Assembly (NCBI GenBank): GCA_023701205.1
Contig: JAMPXJ010000015.1
Location: 40,851-104,850, forward strand
Reading direction: 5' to 3'
Origin: Oligoflexia bacterium
GTDB lineage: Bacteria; Bdellovibrionota; UBA1018
Length of the DNA: 64,000 bases
Every line of letters begins with the position of its first letter. The first letter of the stretch is position 1. Positions 17,398 to 25,908 of this stretch are shown here, one piece after another. A model generated the notes under the pieces. The model made no database searches. It was not told the DNA's origin and worked only from the letters and a program-made list of their open reading frames with translations. The translations under genes were made by a program, and so were the position numbers.

Positions 17398-18260
17398 CGC
17401 ATCACCTTCGTGAGCTGCAGCGGATCGACCTTGGCTTTGTGAACCACCGCCATCCAGTGGAGATGCGGTCCGCTCACGCGCCCGGTGGCGCCCGAAAGCC
17501 CGAGCCGCGCGCCCGGTGTCACGCGCTGACCCTGCTTGGCCGTGATGCGACTCAGGTGCGCGTAAACCGTCATCACCCCATAGCCATGATCCAGGATCAC
17601 GGTCTTGCCCGTGAAAAACAGATCGCCGGTCAAAGCCACGACGCCCGCCGCCGGCGCCAGGACGGGAGTCCCCACCTTCGCGCGGAGATCCAGCCCCGCA
17701 TGGAAACTCTGCATCTCGCCGTTGAAGACGCGCTTGGTACCGTAGATGCTCGTGATTTCGCTCTGGATCGGCAAGGCGAAAGGCCCCTGCCAGAGCTTCT
17801 CGGCGGTGATGGCCTCGTACACCTTGCGCACGCGCGCCTGTTCGCGCCGGATCCGGACCAGGTCTTTCTTCCGTGGATTGATCTTGCGGGGATCGACCTT
17901 GAGGCGCTCCGAAGGATAGTTGCCGTCCTTCACCCGCAGCGGAAGCCGCAGCTCCTCTTCGCCCAGCCTGAGCGTCACGGCGAAATCGCCCGCCTTCTGC
18001 CCGAACGGGACTCCGAGGATCCCCTCGTAGACGCCCGGGCCGCGACTCGGTACCGCATACAGCGGAAATTCGACCTCGCCGAAACGCCCCTTGGGCGCGG
18101 CCGTCGCGCCGGCGACCCTTGCGGTCACGATGACGATCGAGCCATCAACGGCCTCGGGGCTCGAAAGCTCGCCTTCGAGCGAGCCCGCGTAGGCGGGCAC
18201 GGCCGCCAGAAAAAAGAGGATCAGCGCCTCAAACCGTCTCGACCGCTGCCTGACCATCAT
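17394..18260 (-). CDS. M23-family (LytM) peptidoglycan endopeptidase
   Basis: A 288-residue exported zinc peptidase that cuts peptide cross-links of peptidoglycan. The signal peptide ends near residue 25 (AVPAYA). A beta-rich N-domain precedes the LytM core at about 165-280, which holds the complete ligand set: HAGLDLRAKVGTPVLAPAAG gives the first His and Asp, VYAHL the next His, and GPHLHW the last pair. It therefore appears catalytically intact, in contrast to the EnvC-like protein at 21031 in the same operon. Its start lies 32 bases inside the end of xseA; ATGATG gives two possible starts. Confidence 0.9.
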   Translation of the reverse strand: MMVRQRSRRFEALILFFLAAVPAYAGSLEGELSSPEAVDGSIVIVTARVAGATAAPKGRFGEVEFPLYAVPSRGPGVYEGILGVPFGQKAGDFAVTLRLGEEELRLPLRVKDGNYPSERLKVDPRKINPRKKDLVRIRREQARVRKVYEAITAEKLWQGPFALPIQSEITSIYGTKRVFNGEMQSFHAGLDLRAKVGTPVLAPAAGVVALTGDLFFTGKTVILDHGYGVMTVYAHLSRITAKQGQRVTPGARLGLSGATGRVSGPHLHWMAVVHKAKVDPLQLTKVMR

Positions 18261-19488
18261 GGAACCTGACCTCCAGGCGACGACCGGGCTTCAGCTCCGC
18301 CGCGCTTCTGATGACTTTTCCGCCCGCGCCGGGATCGCGTACGATCGAATAGCCCCTCTCCAGCACCCGCAGGGGCGAAAGCGCGTCGAGGGTCCCGCAC
18401 GCGCGCTCGAGCGACGCGCGCCGGCGCTCCAGCTGCGCGCGAAGTGCGCGCTCCAATCGCTGGGCGAGCTCGTCGCAGCGCTGCGCCTGCTCGCGCAGCC
18501 GGTCCCGGGGGCTCACCACGCGGGCCGCGATGTATTCGAGGATCCGCTTGCGATTCGCGAGCTCGCGCTGGATCGCGCCTCGCAAACGGCTCTCGTTCTC
18601 CCTGAGCCCCGCGGCCGCCTCGACCCATTTGCCCGAAACGATCTCGGCCGCGGCCGAAGGTGTGGGCGCGCGCAAATCCGACACGAAATCCGCGATCGTG
18701 AAATCGATCTCGTGCCCCACGGCGCTTACGACCGGTAGCCGCGAGGCGGCGATCGCGCGCGCGAGCGCCTCGTCGTTGAAGGCCCACAGATCCTCGATGC
18801 TCCCTCCGCCGCGGGCCAGCACGACGAGGTCGCCCAGGCCCAGGCGGTTGGCCTGCTCCAGCGCGCGCACCAGCTGCGCGGGGGCTTCCGGCCCCTGCAC
18901 GAGCGCCGGCACGACCGTCACCCGCAGCTGCGGAGCCCGCCGGCGAAGGATGTTGAGCATATCCTGGATCGCCGCGCCTCCGGGAGAAGTCACCACCGCG
19001 ATCCGCTCCGGAAACGCGGGCAAGCTCCGCTTGCGCGCCGGCGCGAAAAGGCCTTCGGCCGCCAGCCGAGCCTTGAGCTGCTCGAAGGCGAGCTGCAGCG
19101 CCCCCGCGCCCAAGGGCTCGATCTGCTCGACCGCGATCTGGTAGGTTCCGCGCGGCGGATAAACCGCGATCCGACCGCGGCAGATGACCTGAAGGCCGTC
19201 CTGCAGGTCGAAGCCCCGCCGCGTGCGGCCCCAGCCGAAGATCGCCGCCGAGATCGCGGCCCCCTCGTCTTTCAGCGAGAAGTAGACGTGACCCGAGGCC
19301 GCCGGCCGGAGATTGCTGATCTCCCCCTGCAGCCAGACTTGGGTGAAGGAGGGCTCCAGCACGCCGCGGATCCGCGCGGTGAGCTCGCTGATGGTCCACG
19401 CGCGGCCGCCCGAAGCGGGCCGCTCCTCAGGGCGCCGAGCCGCAGCCTGCGCGAAAAGGGGAAGCTCCCCGGACTTCCGCTTCCCCAT
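18229..19488 (-). CDS. xseA: Exodeoxyribonuclease VII large subunit
   Basis: Catalytic subunit of exonuclease VII, which degrades single-stranded DNA from either end. The N-terminal OB fold (about 30-125) carries VWLQGEISNLRPAASGHVYF and LKDEGAAISAAIF. The central catalytic region has RIAVVTSPGGAAIQDML, VLARGGGSIEDLWAFNDE and SAVGHEIDFTIADFVSDLRA, all diagnostic. A coiled-coil region and a C-terminal tail (RVLERGYSIVRD) follow. At 419 residues it is of normal length. The small subunit xseB is usually next to it but is not found in this operon or window. It follows ctpA by six bases. Confidence 0.95.
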   Translation of the reverse strand: MGKRKSGELPLFAQAAARRPEERPASGGRAWTISELTARIRGVLEPSFTQVWLQGEISNLRPAASGHVYFSLKDEGAAISAAIFGWGRTRRGFDLQDGLQVICRGRIAVYPPRGTYQIAVEQIEPLGAGALQLAFEQLKARLAAEGLFAPARKRSLPAFPERIAVVTSPGGAAIQDMLNILRRRAPQLRVTVVPALVQGPEAPAQLVRALEQANRLGLGDLVVLARGGGSIEDLWAFNDEALARAIAASRLPVVSAVGHEIDFTIADFVSDLRAPTPSAAAEIVSGKWVEAAAGLRENESRLRGAIQRELANRKRILEYIAARVVSPRDRLREQAQRCDELAQRLERALRAQLERRRASLERACGTLDALSPLRVLERGYSIVRDPGAGGKVIRSAAELKPGRRLEVRFHDGQAAVETV

Positions 19489-19494
19489 CCGGCA

Positions 19495-21015
19495 TCACTC
19501 TTTCTTCGCGGTTGCCGTGCCGCCCGGAACCGTGACGGCCAGCTTGCGGAAGATGTCGTAGGACTTGATATAGTTGAGGGCCTCGCGCACCTGGAAATCC
19601 TCCTTCGGATTCATCTTGGTGGGAGTCAGATCGTCCTCGTCCTTTTCCTTGTCCTTGTCCTTGTCCTTGACCGCGAGCTTCTCGGCGGCCTTGCCCTTCT
19701 TGCCGGACTTGGAGAGCGAGTCGAGCTCTTCCTTGCGGTACTCGTCTTTGGACGACTTGGAGTCGCCCTCATCCGTATTGACCATATGGCCCTTCAGGTC
19801 CTTCTCGCGGAAGTAATCCTGCTTGCGGCGGGCCTCGGCCAGGAGCTTCGGATCGAAATCATCCAGGATGATATCGGGCTGTACGCCTTTTTCCTGGATA
19901 CTGCGGCCGCTCGGGGTGTAGTAGCGCGCGATCGTGAGCTTGAGGCCCATCTCGGGACCGAGCTCGATGACCTGCTGCACGGAGCCTTTGCCGAAGGTCG
20001 GCTGCCCCATGATGATGGCGCGATGGTGGTCCTGAAGGGCGCCGGCGACGATCTCCGCCGCCGAGGCCGTGGCCGAGTTCACCAGGATCGCGACCGGGAA
20101 GTCCTTGCGCGCGTCGCCCTTGCGCGCGTACTTCACCTCTTTCTGATCCTTGTTGCGCGGGATCGTCGAGACCACGACGCCGCTATCGATGAAGAGGGAC
20201 GAGACCTCGACCGCCTGATCGAGCAGGCCGCCCGGGTTGTAACGAAGATCGAAGACCAGCCCGCGGAGCTTCTTGCCGCTTTCGAGCTTCTGGATCGCCT
20301 TCTTCACGTCGGCCGCGGCGTTCTCGTTGAACTGCGCGAGGCGGACGTAGCCGTACTCGGGCTCGAGCTCCTCGTGCTTCACGGCCTGGATCTTGATGAT
20401 GTCGCGGGTGATGATGATGTCGCGCACGTTTTCCCAGCCGTCGCGGTACACCGACAACGTCACGTCGGTGCCCTTCTTGCCCCGCATGCGGTTGACAGCC
20501 TCGACCAGGTTCATTCCCTTGGTGCTCTCGCTGTTGATCTTGACGATGCGGTCATTGGACTTCAGGCCCGCTTTCCAGGCCGGGGTGTCCTCGATCGGCG
20601 AGATGACCGTGAGGATGTTGTCCTTCATCCCGATCTCGATCCCGAGGCCGCCGAACTTGCCGCTGGTGTCGACCTTCATCTCCTTGAAGACGTCCGGAGG
20701 CAGGAAGTTGGAATGCGGGTCCAGCGTCTCCATCATGCCCTTGATCGCGCCATAGACGAGATCCTTGTTCTTGACGGGCTCGACGTAGTTCGCCTCGACG
20801 AAATGCAGGACCTTCTGGAAGAGCTCGAGATTCTCGTAACGGTCGTTCTGGCCGGTGACGACGGACGTGGCCGAGGCCGGCGGGGCGGCCTGCGCGGTGA
20901 TCATGAACACCTGGCGCGTGATGTTCTGGCCCACGCCGATGCCGAGCCACGAAACCGAAAGCACGACGCCGATGAGAGCCACGTTCTGCGAGATCTTCTT
21001 CAAGGTTTGAATCAT
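19495..21015 (-). CDS. ctpA: S41 carboxy-terminal processing protease
   Basis: A 506-residue periplasmic serine protease of the CtpA/Prc family that trims or degrades envelope proteins, including wall hydrolases. It has an N-terminal signal anchor (about 10-28, VALIGVVLSVSWLGIGVGQ), a PDZ domain near 95-180 (FGGLGIEIGMKDNILTVISP), then the S41 core with VFDLRYNPGGLLDQAVEVSS. The catalytic Ser is in NSATASAAEIVAG at about residue 315, and the Lys in QPTFGKGSVQQV. The C-terminal 80 residues are an unusual charged tail containing KDKDKDKEKDEDD, encoded by a six-base repeat. It is 15 bases after envC and six before xseA. CtpA-type proteases with LytM factors are a known pairing. Confidence 0.93.
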   Translation of the reverse strand: MIQTLKKISQNVALIGVVLSVSWLGIGVGQNITRQVFMITAQAAPPASATSVVTGQNDRYENLELFQKVLHFVEANYVEPVKNKDLVYGAIKGMMETLDPHSNFLPPDVFKEMKVDTSGKFGGLGIEIGMKDNILTVISPIEDTPAWKAGLKSNDRIVKINSESTKGMNLVEAVNRMRGKKGTDVTLSVYRDGWENVRDIIITRDIIKIQAVKHEELEPEYGYVRLAQFNENAAADVKKAIQKLESGKKLRGLVFDLRYNPGGLLDQAVEVSSLFIDSGVVVSTIPRNKDQKEVKYARKGDARKDFPVAILVNSATASAAEIVAGALQDHHRAIIMGQPTFGKGSVQQVIELGPEMGLKLTIARYYTPSGRSIQEKGVQPDIILDDFDPKLLAEARRKQDYFREKDLKGHMVNTDEGDSKSSKDEYRKEELDSLSKSGKKGKAAEKLAVKDKDKDKEKDEDDLTPTKMNPKEDFQVREALNYIKSYDIFRKLAVTVPGGTATAKKE

Positions 21016-21030
21016 AGAGTTCAGGCTAAA

Positions 21031-22254
21031 CTAATTGGAGACCCACTGCAACGGGTTGACTGCGACGTTTCGCGCGCGAATCTCGAAATAAACCGGAGTA
21101 CCCGAGTCATCCGTTGCACCGATCGCGTCGCCGGCCGCCACTGGCTCGCCCGCCTTGCGCGTGAGCGCTCCGAGATGGGCGCAAAGGGAATAGTAATGCT
21201 CGCCATGGTCCACGATCACGACCTGGCCATAGCCCGGGAGCGCGCCCGAGTACGCCACCTTCCCGGCAGAAATTGCCCGGACCTCGGCCCCGCGCTCTCC
21301 CCCGATGTCCACGCCCTTGCGGAAGATATGAAGCTTGCTCGTGGGATCGAAGGCGCGGCCGAAGGCCGAGAGCACCTTTCCGCCCGCGAGCGGGAGCGGC
21401 AGCTTTCCCTTCAGCGTGGCGAACATGCCCTGGCTCATCGCGCGGCTCGCCGCTCGCTCCGTTTCCGTGGCGCGCTCCAGCTCGCGCCGCGCGTTGAACT
21501 CCTGGATGAGGTCCTCGACCTGCTCCTCGGCGCCCTTGAGCCGCCGGTAGTTCTCCAGCTGCGCGACCCGCTCATCGTGCTTGCGTCGGAGAATGTCGAC
21601 CTGCAGCTGGCGATTCAGCTCGAGGACCTGTTCCTTTTCATTGAGATCCTGGAGCAGGTAGGCAAGCTGCTGCTTCTCGTCCTGGATGCGCTCTTCGAGC
21701 TTGTCGGCATCGGCCAGGTCGACGCGCAGGATCTCCATCTCGCGCAGGCCGCGGCTCGCCATGCGCCCGAGCACCATCCGGCGGGGAGCCTCGAGCTTCT
21801 CGCGCTCCATCAGCGGCAGCCGCGGGGCGGGACTCTCGTGCACGGATGCCTCCAGGCCCACGAGAAACTTACGGACGCCGTCGCGATGATTTCGGATCCG
21901 CTCGGCCAGCTCCTGGCGCCGCGACTCGAGCTCCCGGATCGTGCTCTCGAGCTCACCCAGCCGCCGGCGCCCGAGGACGCGCTCCTGCTGCCGCAGATCC
22001 ATCAGGATCTGGATCCGCTGCAGATCCCCTCGCGCCTTCTTCTGCGTCTTCAGCGAATCGAGAAGCTCGCGCTCGACACCGATCACGCGGTGCCGCAACG
22101 TTTCGAGCTGCTCGATGAGGCTCTTCGGAGGCCCCTGGGGCGCGCCTTTCGCGGTCGCGATGGGCCGTGCCGGCAGCGCCCACGCGGGGCTCCCAGGCTC
22201 GAGCGCGGCCAGCGCGGCCGTTCCCAGCACGAAGAGCAGCCCCGCGCCTTTCAT
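21031..22254 (-). CDS. envC: EnvC-like murein hydrolase activator (degenerate LytM)
   Basis: A 407-residue periplasmic protein: signal peptide, a long coiled coil (about 40-270, rich in Glu, Arg and Leu) and a C-terminal LytM domain. In the LytM part, FRKGVDIGG has Lys where the first zinc His would be, and the final HxH is replaced by VYFEIR, so the zinc site is lost. This is the state of Escherichia coli EnvC, which activates amidases at the septum and is itself controlled by FtsEX through the coiled coil. Its position three bases after ftsX supports that role. No amidase gene is in the window. Confidence 0.88.
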   Translation of the reverse strand: MKGAGLLFVLGTAALAALEPGSPAWALPARPIATAKGAPQGPPKSLIEQLETLRHRVIGVERELLDSLKTQKKARGDLQRIQILMDLRQQERVLGRRRLGELESTIRELESRRQELAERIRNHRDGVRKFLVGLEASVHESPAPRLPLMEREKLEAPRRMVLGRMASRGLREMEILRVDLADADKLEERIQDEKQQLAYLLQDLNEKEQVLELNRQLQVDILRRKHDERVAQLENYRRLKGAEEQVEDLIQEFNARRELERATETERAASRAMSQGMFATLKGKLPLPLAGGKVLSAFGRAFDPTSKLHIFRKGVDIGGERGAEVRAISAGKVAYSGALPGYGQVVIVDHGEHYYSLCAHLGALTRKAGEPVAAGDAIGATDDSGTPVYFEIRARNVAVNPLQWVSN

Positions 22255-22257
22255 GGC

Positions 22258-23151
22258 TTACCTGCCCTGGCCGGGCCGCGCGGCCGCGGCGGCGCTGCCG
22301 GCGATTCCGCCGAAGATCCCGGCCACGATTCCGATGAGGCCGCCCGCGGCGAGCAGCAGCCAGGCGAGCTCCCCCGTGAACAGGGGCATGTCCCGGAGCA
22401 TCGGCGAGAGCGAACGGATATTCCGCGCCAGCCAGGCCCCGCCGGTGATCCAGCCCATGCAGGCCAGGAGCCCGCCGAGCCAGCCCACGGCCAGTCCTGA
22501 GAGGATCCCCGGGACCCTCAGAATGCCTTCGTTCGCCCCCCAAAGACGCATGAGCGCGAGCGCGTCCCGATGCAGGTAGGCGTTCGAGCGCGCCAGATGG
22601 ATCAGGCCCGTCAGCAACGCCAGGCAGAGCCCCCCGGCAAGAAGGCGCGCCACCCAGCGCAGCGCGGAGAACGCGCCCAGCACGTGATGATAGCGGTCCT
22701 TGGAGCTTTCGGCGGATTCGATCCCGGGGACCGCGCGGATTTCCGCGAGCATGGAATCGGGTAGCACGCCCGAAACGGAAACATACCGCGGAACCACGTG
22801 TTCCATCTCGGGCCCCAGATCCTCCAGCTCGCGTCCGAGATCGGGGAACTGCGACTTGAGGTTGGCCACGAAGTCCTTGGGCTCCACGACCTTCACCTCG
22901 GCCGGATGTGCCCCGAGCGTCAGCCGGATCGAGTCGACGACGCTCGCCTGGATCGCGGCTTCCGCGTCGTGCGCGACGTAAGCGGTGATGACCTGTTCCG
23001 CGCGGAGCCGCTCGAGCACCGGCTTGAGGCCCGACTGCATCCAGTACATGAAGCCCGCGAGCAGGAGCAGGAAACCCACGGCGATCGACGAGAAAACCTG
23101 GCTGAACGCCGCCAGCCGCCAGGGCCGGAGCGCGATCTTCAGTAGTAGCAA
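22258..23151 (-). CDS. ftsX: Cell-division ABC-transporter-like permease FtsX
   Basis: Membrane half of the FtsEX complex, which transmits ATP hydrolysis to periplasmic wall-hydrolase activators at the septum. It has four membrane segments: one near residue 20-42 and three in the C-terminal half. A large periplasmic loop lies after the first, containing VITAYVAHDAEAAIQASVVD and VKVVEPKDFVANL as in other FtsX. The C-terminal motif LMRLWGANEGILRVPGILSG is the FtsX signature region. The start is placed at TTG 23151, with GGAGG four bases before it and a 13-base overlap with ftsE; a farther ATG at 23196 would overlap more. EnvC follows after three bases. Confidence 0.88.
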   Translation of the reverse strand: MLLLKIALRPWRLAAFSQVFSSIAVGFLLLLAGFMYWMQSGLKPVLERLRAEQVITAYVAHDAEAAIQASVVDSIRLTLGAHPAEVKVVEPKDFVANLKSQFPDLGRELEDLGPEMEHVVPRYVSVSGVLPDSMLAEIRAVPGIESAESSKDRYHHVLGAFSALRWVARLLAGGLCLALLTGLIHLARSNAYLHRDALALMRLWGANEGILRVPGILSGLAVGWLGGLLACMGWITGGAWLARNIRSLSPMLRDMPLFTGELAWLLLAAGGLIGIVAGIFGGIAGSAAAAARPGQGR

Positions 23152-23819
23152 AGCGCCTCCTCGATCGCGAGCCGCCCCGCCTTGAGAACGGCGCAACGCT
23201 TGCGAACCCGACGGACGATCTCGCGATCATGAGTCGCCACGACGACCGTGGCGCCGTTGAGATTGGCCTTGAGGAACAGATCCATGAGGGACCAGGTGAA
23301 ATCGCGATCCTGCGCGCCCGTGGGCTCGTCGGCGACGATCAGCTCCGGCTGGCGGATGAGCGCCCGCGCGACGGCGACCCGCTGGGCCTCGCCGCCCGAA
23401 AGCGCCGAGGCAGGTTTGTGCCTCTTGGCGGCGAGCCCGAGGCGCTCCAGGAGCTCGTCGATGTGCGAGCGGGAGGTGGTGGAAAGCACGCGCCGGCCCG
23501 CGAGGCTCAGCGAAAGCGCCACGTTGTCCGCGACGGAGAGATCCGGAATCAGGCGCACATCCTGGGGCACATATCCGAGCAGCCGGCGGATCGACCGCAG
23601 CGTGGTCGGAGAAATGGTGTTCAGATCATAGCCAAAAAGCGAAAGGCTCCCGCTGGTTGCAGCCTCTTCCGTCGCGAGGAGCCTCAGGAGCGAGGACTTG
23701 CCTGCGCCGCTTCCGCCCACGACATAGAGGAAATCGCCTTTTTTCAGCTCCAGGCTGATCTCATCGAGCACGCGAACCTGCCCGAAATACGATTTCGAAA
23801 CCCGCGTGAGATTGACCAT
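23139..23819 (-). CDS. ftsE: Cell-division ATPase FtsE
   Basis: ATPase of the FtsEX complex. The 226 residues include all ABC motifs: Walker A GGSGAGKSSLL (near 37-47), Q-loop YVPQDV, signature LSGGEAQRVAVARAL, Walker B LIVADEPTG and the switch His in VVATHDREIV. The start at 23819 has AGGAGG three bases upstream; a longer frame to 23918 would add non-homologous residues. It is first in a minus-strand series of eight genes running to 15592 (ftsX, envC, ctpA, xseA, M23, PilZ-like, receiver-TPR). It diverges from the GH15-like gene, so the promoter must be in 23820-23952. Confidence 0.93.
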   Translation of the reverse strand: MVNLTRVSKSYFGQVRVLDEISLELKKGDFLYVVGGSGAGKSSLLRLLATEEAATSGSLSLFGYDLNTISPTTLRSIRRLLGYVPQDVRLIPDLSVADNVALSLSLAGRRVLSTTSRSHIDELLERLGLAAKRHKPASALSGGEAQRVAVARALIRQPELIVADEPTGAQDRDFTWSLMDLFLKANLNGATVVVATHDREIVRRVRKRCAVLKAGRLAIEEALCYY

Positions 23820-23952
23820 GAGCCTCCTATCGAAACGATAGCACATCCCGATGATTGCACCAGGGTCCGGAACACTCCCCAGGCGCTCCTGCTGCGCCAA
23901 GACACTGACATGACTCATTGCGTTGCCATTACTTTTCAGCTATAGCAGGCCC

Positions 23953-25908
23953 GTGTTCAAACCCTTGGCCATCAGCCTCGCCCTGCTCGCAGGGACCTGC
24001 TTTCCCGCTCATGCGGAAAGCTTCGCCTCAGGCCCCGAAGGCGCTCCGGGAATCCCCTTCCGCTGGGCTCCCGCCCTGAAGCAGGCCATCGGAACGGCCT
24101 TCGGACAGACCTCTCCCGTCTGGTTCACGATCGCGCAGGGCATTCTCACGGAAGTCTCCTATCCTTCGGTCGACCGGACGCAGGTGGGCGACCTGCAATT
24201 CGTCGTGACCGACGGAAAACGCCTGCTTTCGGAACAGCGCCAGGACACCCTCGCCCAGGTTTCCTATAAGGACGAGGGCATGGCGGTACGGATCGATGGC
24301 CAGGACCGCCTCGGCCGGTATCGTTACGAGCAAACCCTCTTCGCCGACACGGCTTCCCCCGTCGTTCGCATCCGGACCACGTTTCATTGGACGAATCCGG
24401 GCCTGCGGATTTTCATCCTGTTCCGGCCGGCGATCGAAGGCCGTGGCTCCCACACGTCGGGCTCGGCAGGCGAAAACGGCCTCCTCGCTTCGGGCGACGG
24501 GGAAAAGGGCGTCCATGCGGCGGTCACGGCCTCGGTCCCTTGGAGCGCCACCTCCGCCGGGTATCTCGGATTCTCCGATGCCGCGCAGGACCTGACGCGG
24601 AACTTCCGCCTCACCTCGCCATGGCGCGAGGCCGGCCCGGGCAACATCGTCCTCGCGGGGGAACTGGTGGTCCCTCCCGGCACGGAATTCACCTACGAGC
24701 TCGCGCTCGCCTTCGGGCCGAGCCGCGCGGCCGCCCTGACCTATGCCCGGACCGCGATGCTCGAGCCCTTCGAGCTCGGGCAGGCCCGTTACGAACGGGG
24801 CTGGCGCGATTATCTCGCGAGCCTCGAGCGCGATGCCAAGTCCGTGCGCTTCATCCGCGAAAGCGCCTTCGCCCGCCGCTCCGCCCAGCTGCTCAAGATG
24901 CACGAGGACAAGCGGGAGCGCGGAGCCATCGTGGCTTCGCTCTCGAACCGGCGCGTCCGTCCCCGCGAGCTCGCCCGCGTGGCCCTGGGGCTGCTCGCCG
25001 CGGGCGATCGCGACACGCCTCTACGCGCGCTGGCTTACCTGCTCGCGCGCCAACGCGCCGACGGCGCCTGGCCGCGGGAGCTGGAAGTGGCCGCCAAAGA
25101 GGGCGGCGGACCCGACCTGCTGCCGGGCCAGCTCGAGGACACCGCCTTCCCGATCCTGCTCGCCTGGCAGCTTCAGCACCACGGTCTCCTGAGCCCGAAC
25201 CGGCGCCAGCTCGAAGCCATCCGCAAGGCCGCGGCCTTCATCATCTCGCAGGGGGCGCGCGCCGAGCCTTCGGCCTCGCTGCTCGGCGCGATGATCGCCG
25301 GGCTCCGGGCCGCCACGGCGCTCGCGGGCGACCCGGTCGCCGCCGCGGTGGCGGACGAATGGCAGTCGCGCATCGAGCGCTGGACCCAAGGCCCCGGCGG
25401 CGCTTATCTGCGCCCGGATCCGCGGGGACAGGGCGCCTTTCTCGAGCTCGTAAGGCTCGGCATCCGCGAGGCTTCGGATCCCCGGATCGCGGCCACCGTC
25501 GCGCTCTACGATTCCACCGCGCTCGGCTCCGCGGAGGGCACGAGCTACCGGCGCGCGCCGCGCGATCCGTACGGTCCCGAAGGTCAGGGCGGCTTCTGGC
25601 CGCATCTGGCCGGCGAAAGGGGCCACTACGCCGTGGCGTCAGGGGATCTGGAGCGGGCACGCGCGCAGCTCCACGCGCTCGAGCGCAGCGCGCTCGACAG
25701 CGGCCTGCTTCCCGAGCAGATCCTCGCGCCTGCGACGGGCCCCGCGGCCGTTTCCGGTCCTCGTGTCGCATTAGGGGTGGCATGTCCCTTGGCTTGGGCG
25801 CATGCTGAGGATATCCTTCTCCATCGAAGCCTCGAGGAAAGGTCCGTATTTGAAAAGCCTCCTGATAGCCCGAACCCGCCTGCTGCAGTTCCGAATCGAG
25901 CTCGCTGA
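23953..25908 (+). CDS. Exported GH15 glucoamylase/glucodextranase-like protein, active-site loop altered
   Basis: A 651-residue exported protein. The GTG start at 23953 leads into a signal peptide (LAISLALLAGTCFPAHA). Residues about 20-280 match the beta-sandwich N-domain of bacterial glucoamylases and glucodextranases. The remainder is the helical barrel of family GH15: GQLEDTAFPILLAWQL, GERGHYAVASGD, SGLLPEQI (the Glu is the usual catalytic base) and CPLAWAHAED. The stretch that normally carries the general acid (RWEENxGYSPST) is shortened to about ARAEPSASLLGA near 25250-25280, so activity is doubtful. The C-terminal 40 residues run over the start of the next gene. The pathway context (starch or dextran use) is absent. 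Confidence 0.8.
   Translation: MFKPLAISLALLAGTCFPAHAESFASGPEGAPGIPFRWAPALKQAIGTAFGQTSPVWFTIAQGILTEVSYPSVDRTQVGDLQFVVTDGKRLLSEQRQDTLAQVSYKDEGMAVRIDGQDRLGRYRYEQTLFADTASPVVRIRTTFHWTNPGLRIFILFRPAIEGRGSHTSGSAGENGLLASGDGEKGVHAAVTASVPWSATSAGYLGFSDAAQDLTRNFRLTSPWREAGPGNIVLAGELVVPPGTEFTYELALAFGPSRAAALTYARTAMLEPFELGQARYERGWRDYLASLERDAKSVRFIRESAFARRSAQLLKMHEDKRERGAIVASLSNRRVRPRELARVALGLLAAGDRDTPLRALAYLLARQRADGAWPRELEVAAKEGGGPDLLPGQLEDTAFPILLAWQLQHHGLLSPNRRQLEAIRKAAAFIISQGARAEPSASLLGAMIAGLRAATALAGDPVAAAVADEWQSRIERWTQGPGGAYLRPDPRGQGAFLELVRLGIREASDPRIAATVALYDSTALGSAEGTSYRRAPRDPYGPEGQGGFWPHLAGERGHYAVASGDLERARAQLHALERSALDSGLLPEQILAPATGPAAVSGPRVALGVACPLAWAHAEDILLHRSLEERSVFEKPPDSPNPPAAVPNRAR

Noticed and set aside
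19288..22500. A 1070-codon open frame antisense to ctpA and envC
   Set aside because: It is rich in Leu, Arg, Asp and His as expected from the complement of GC-rich coding sequence, has no domain or ribosome site, and the minus-strand genes are unmistakable.
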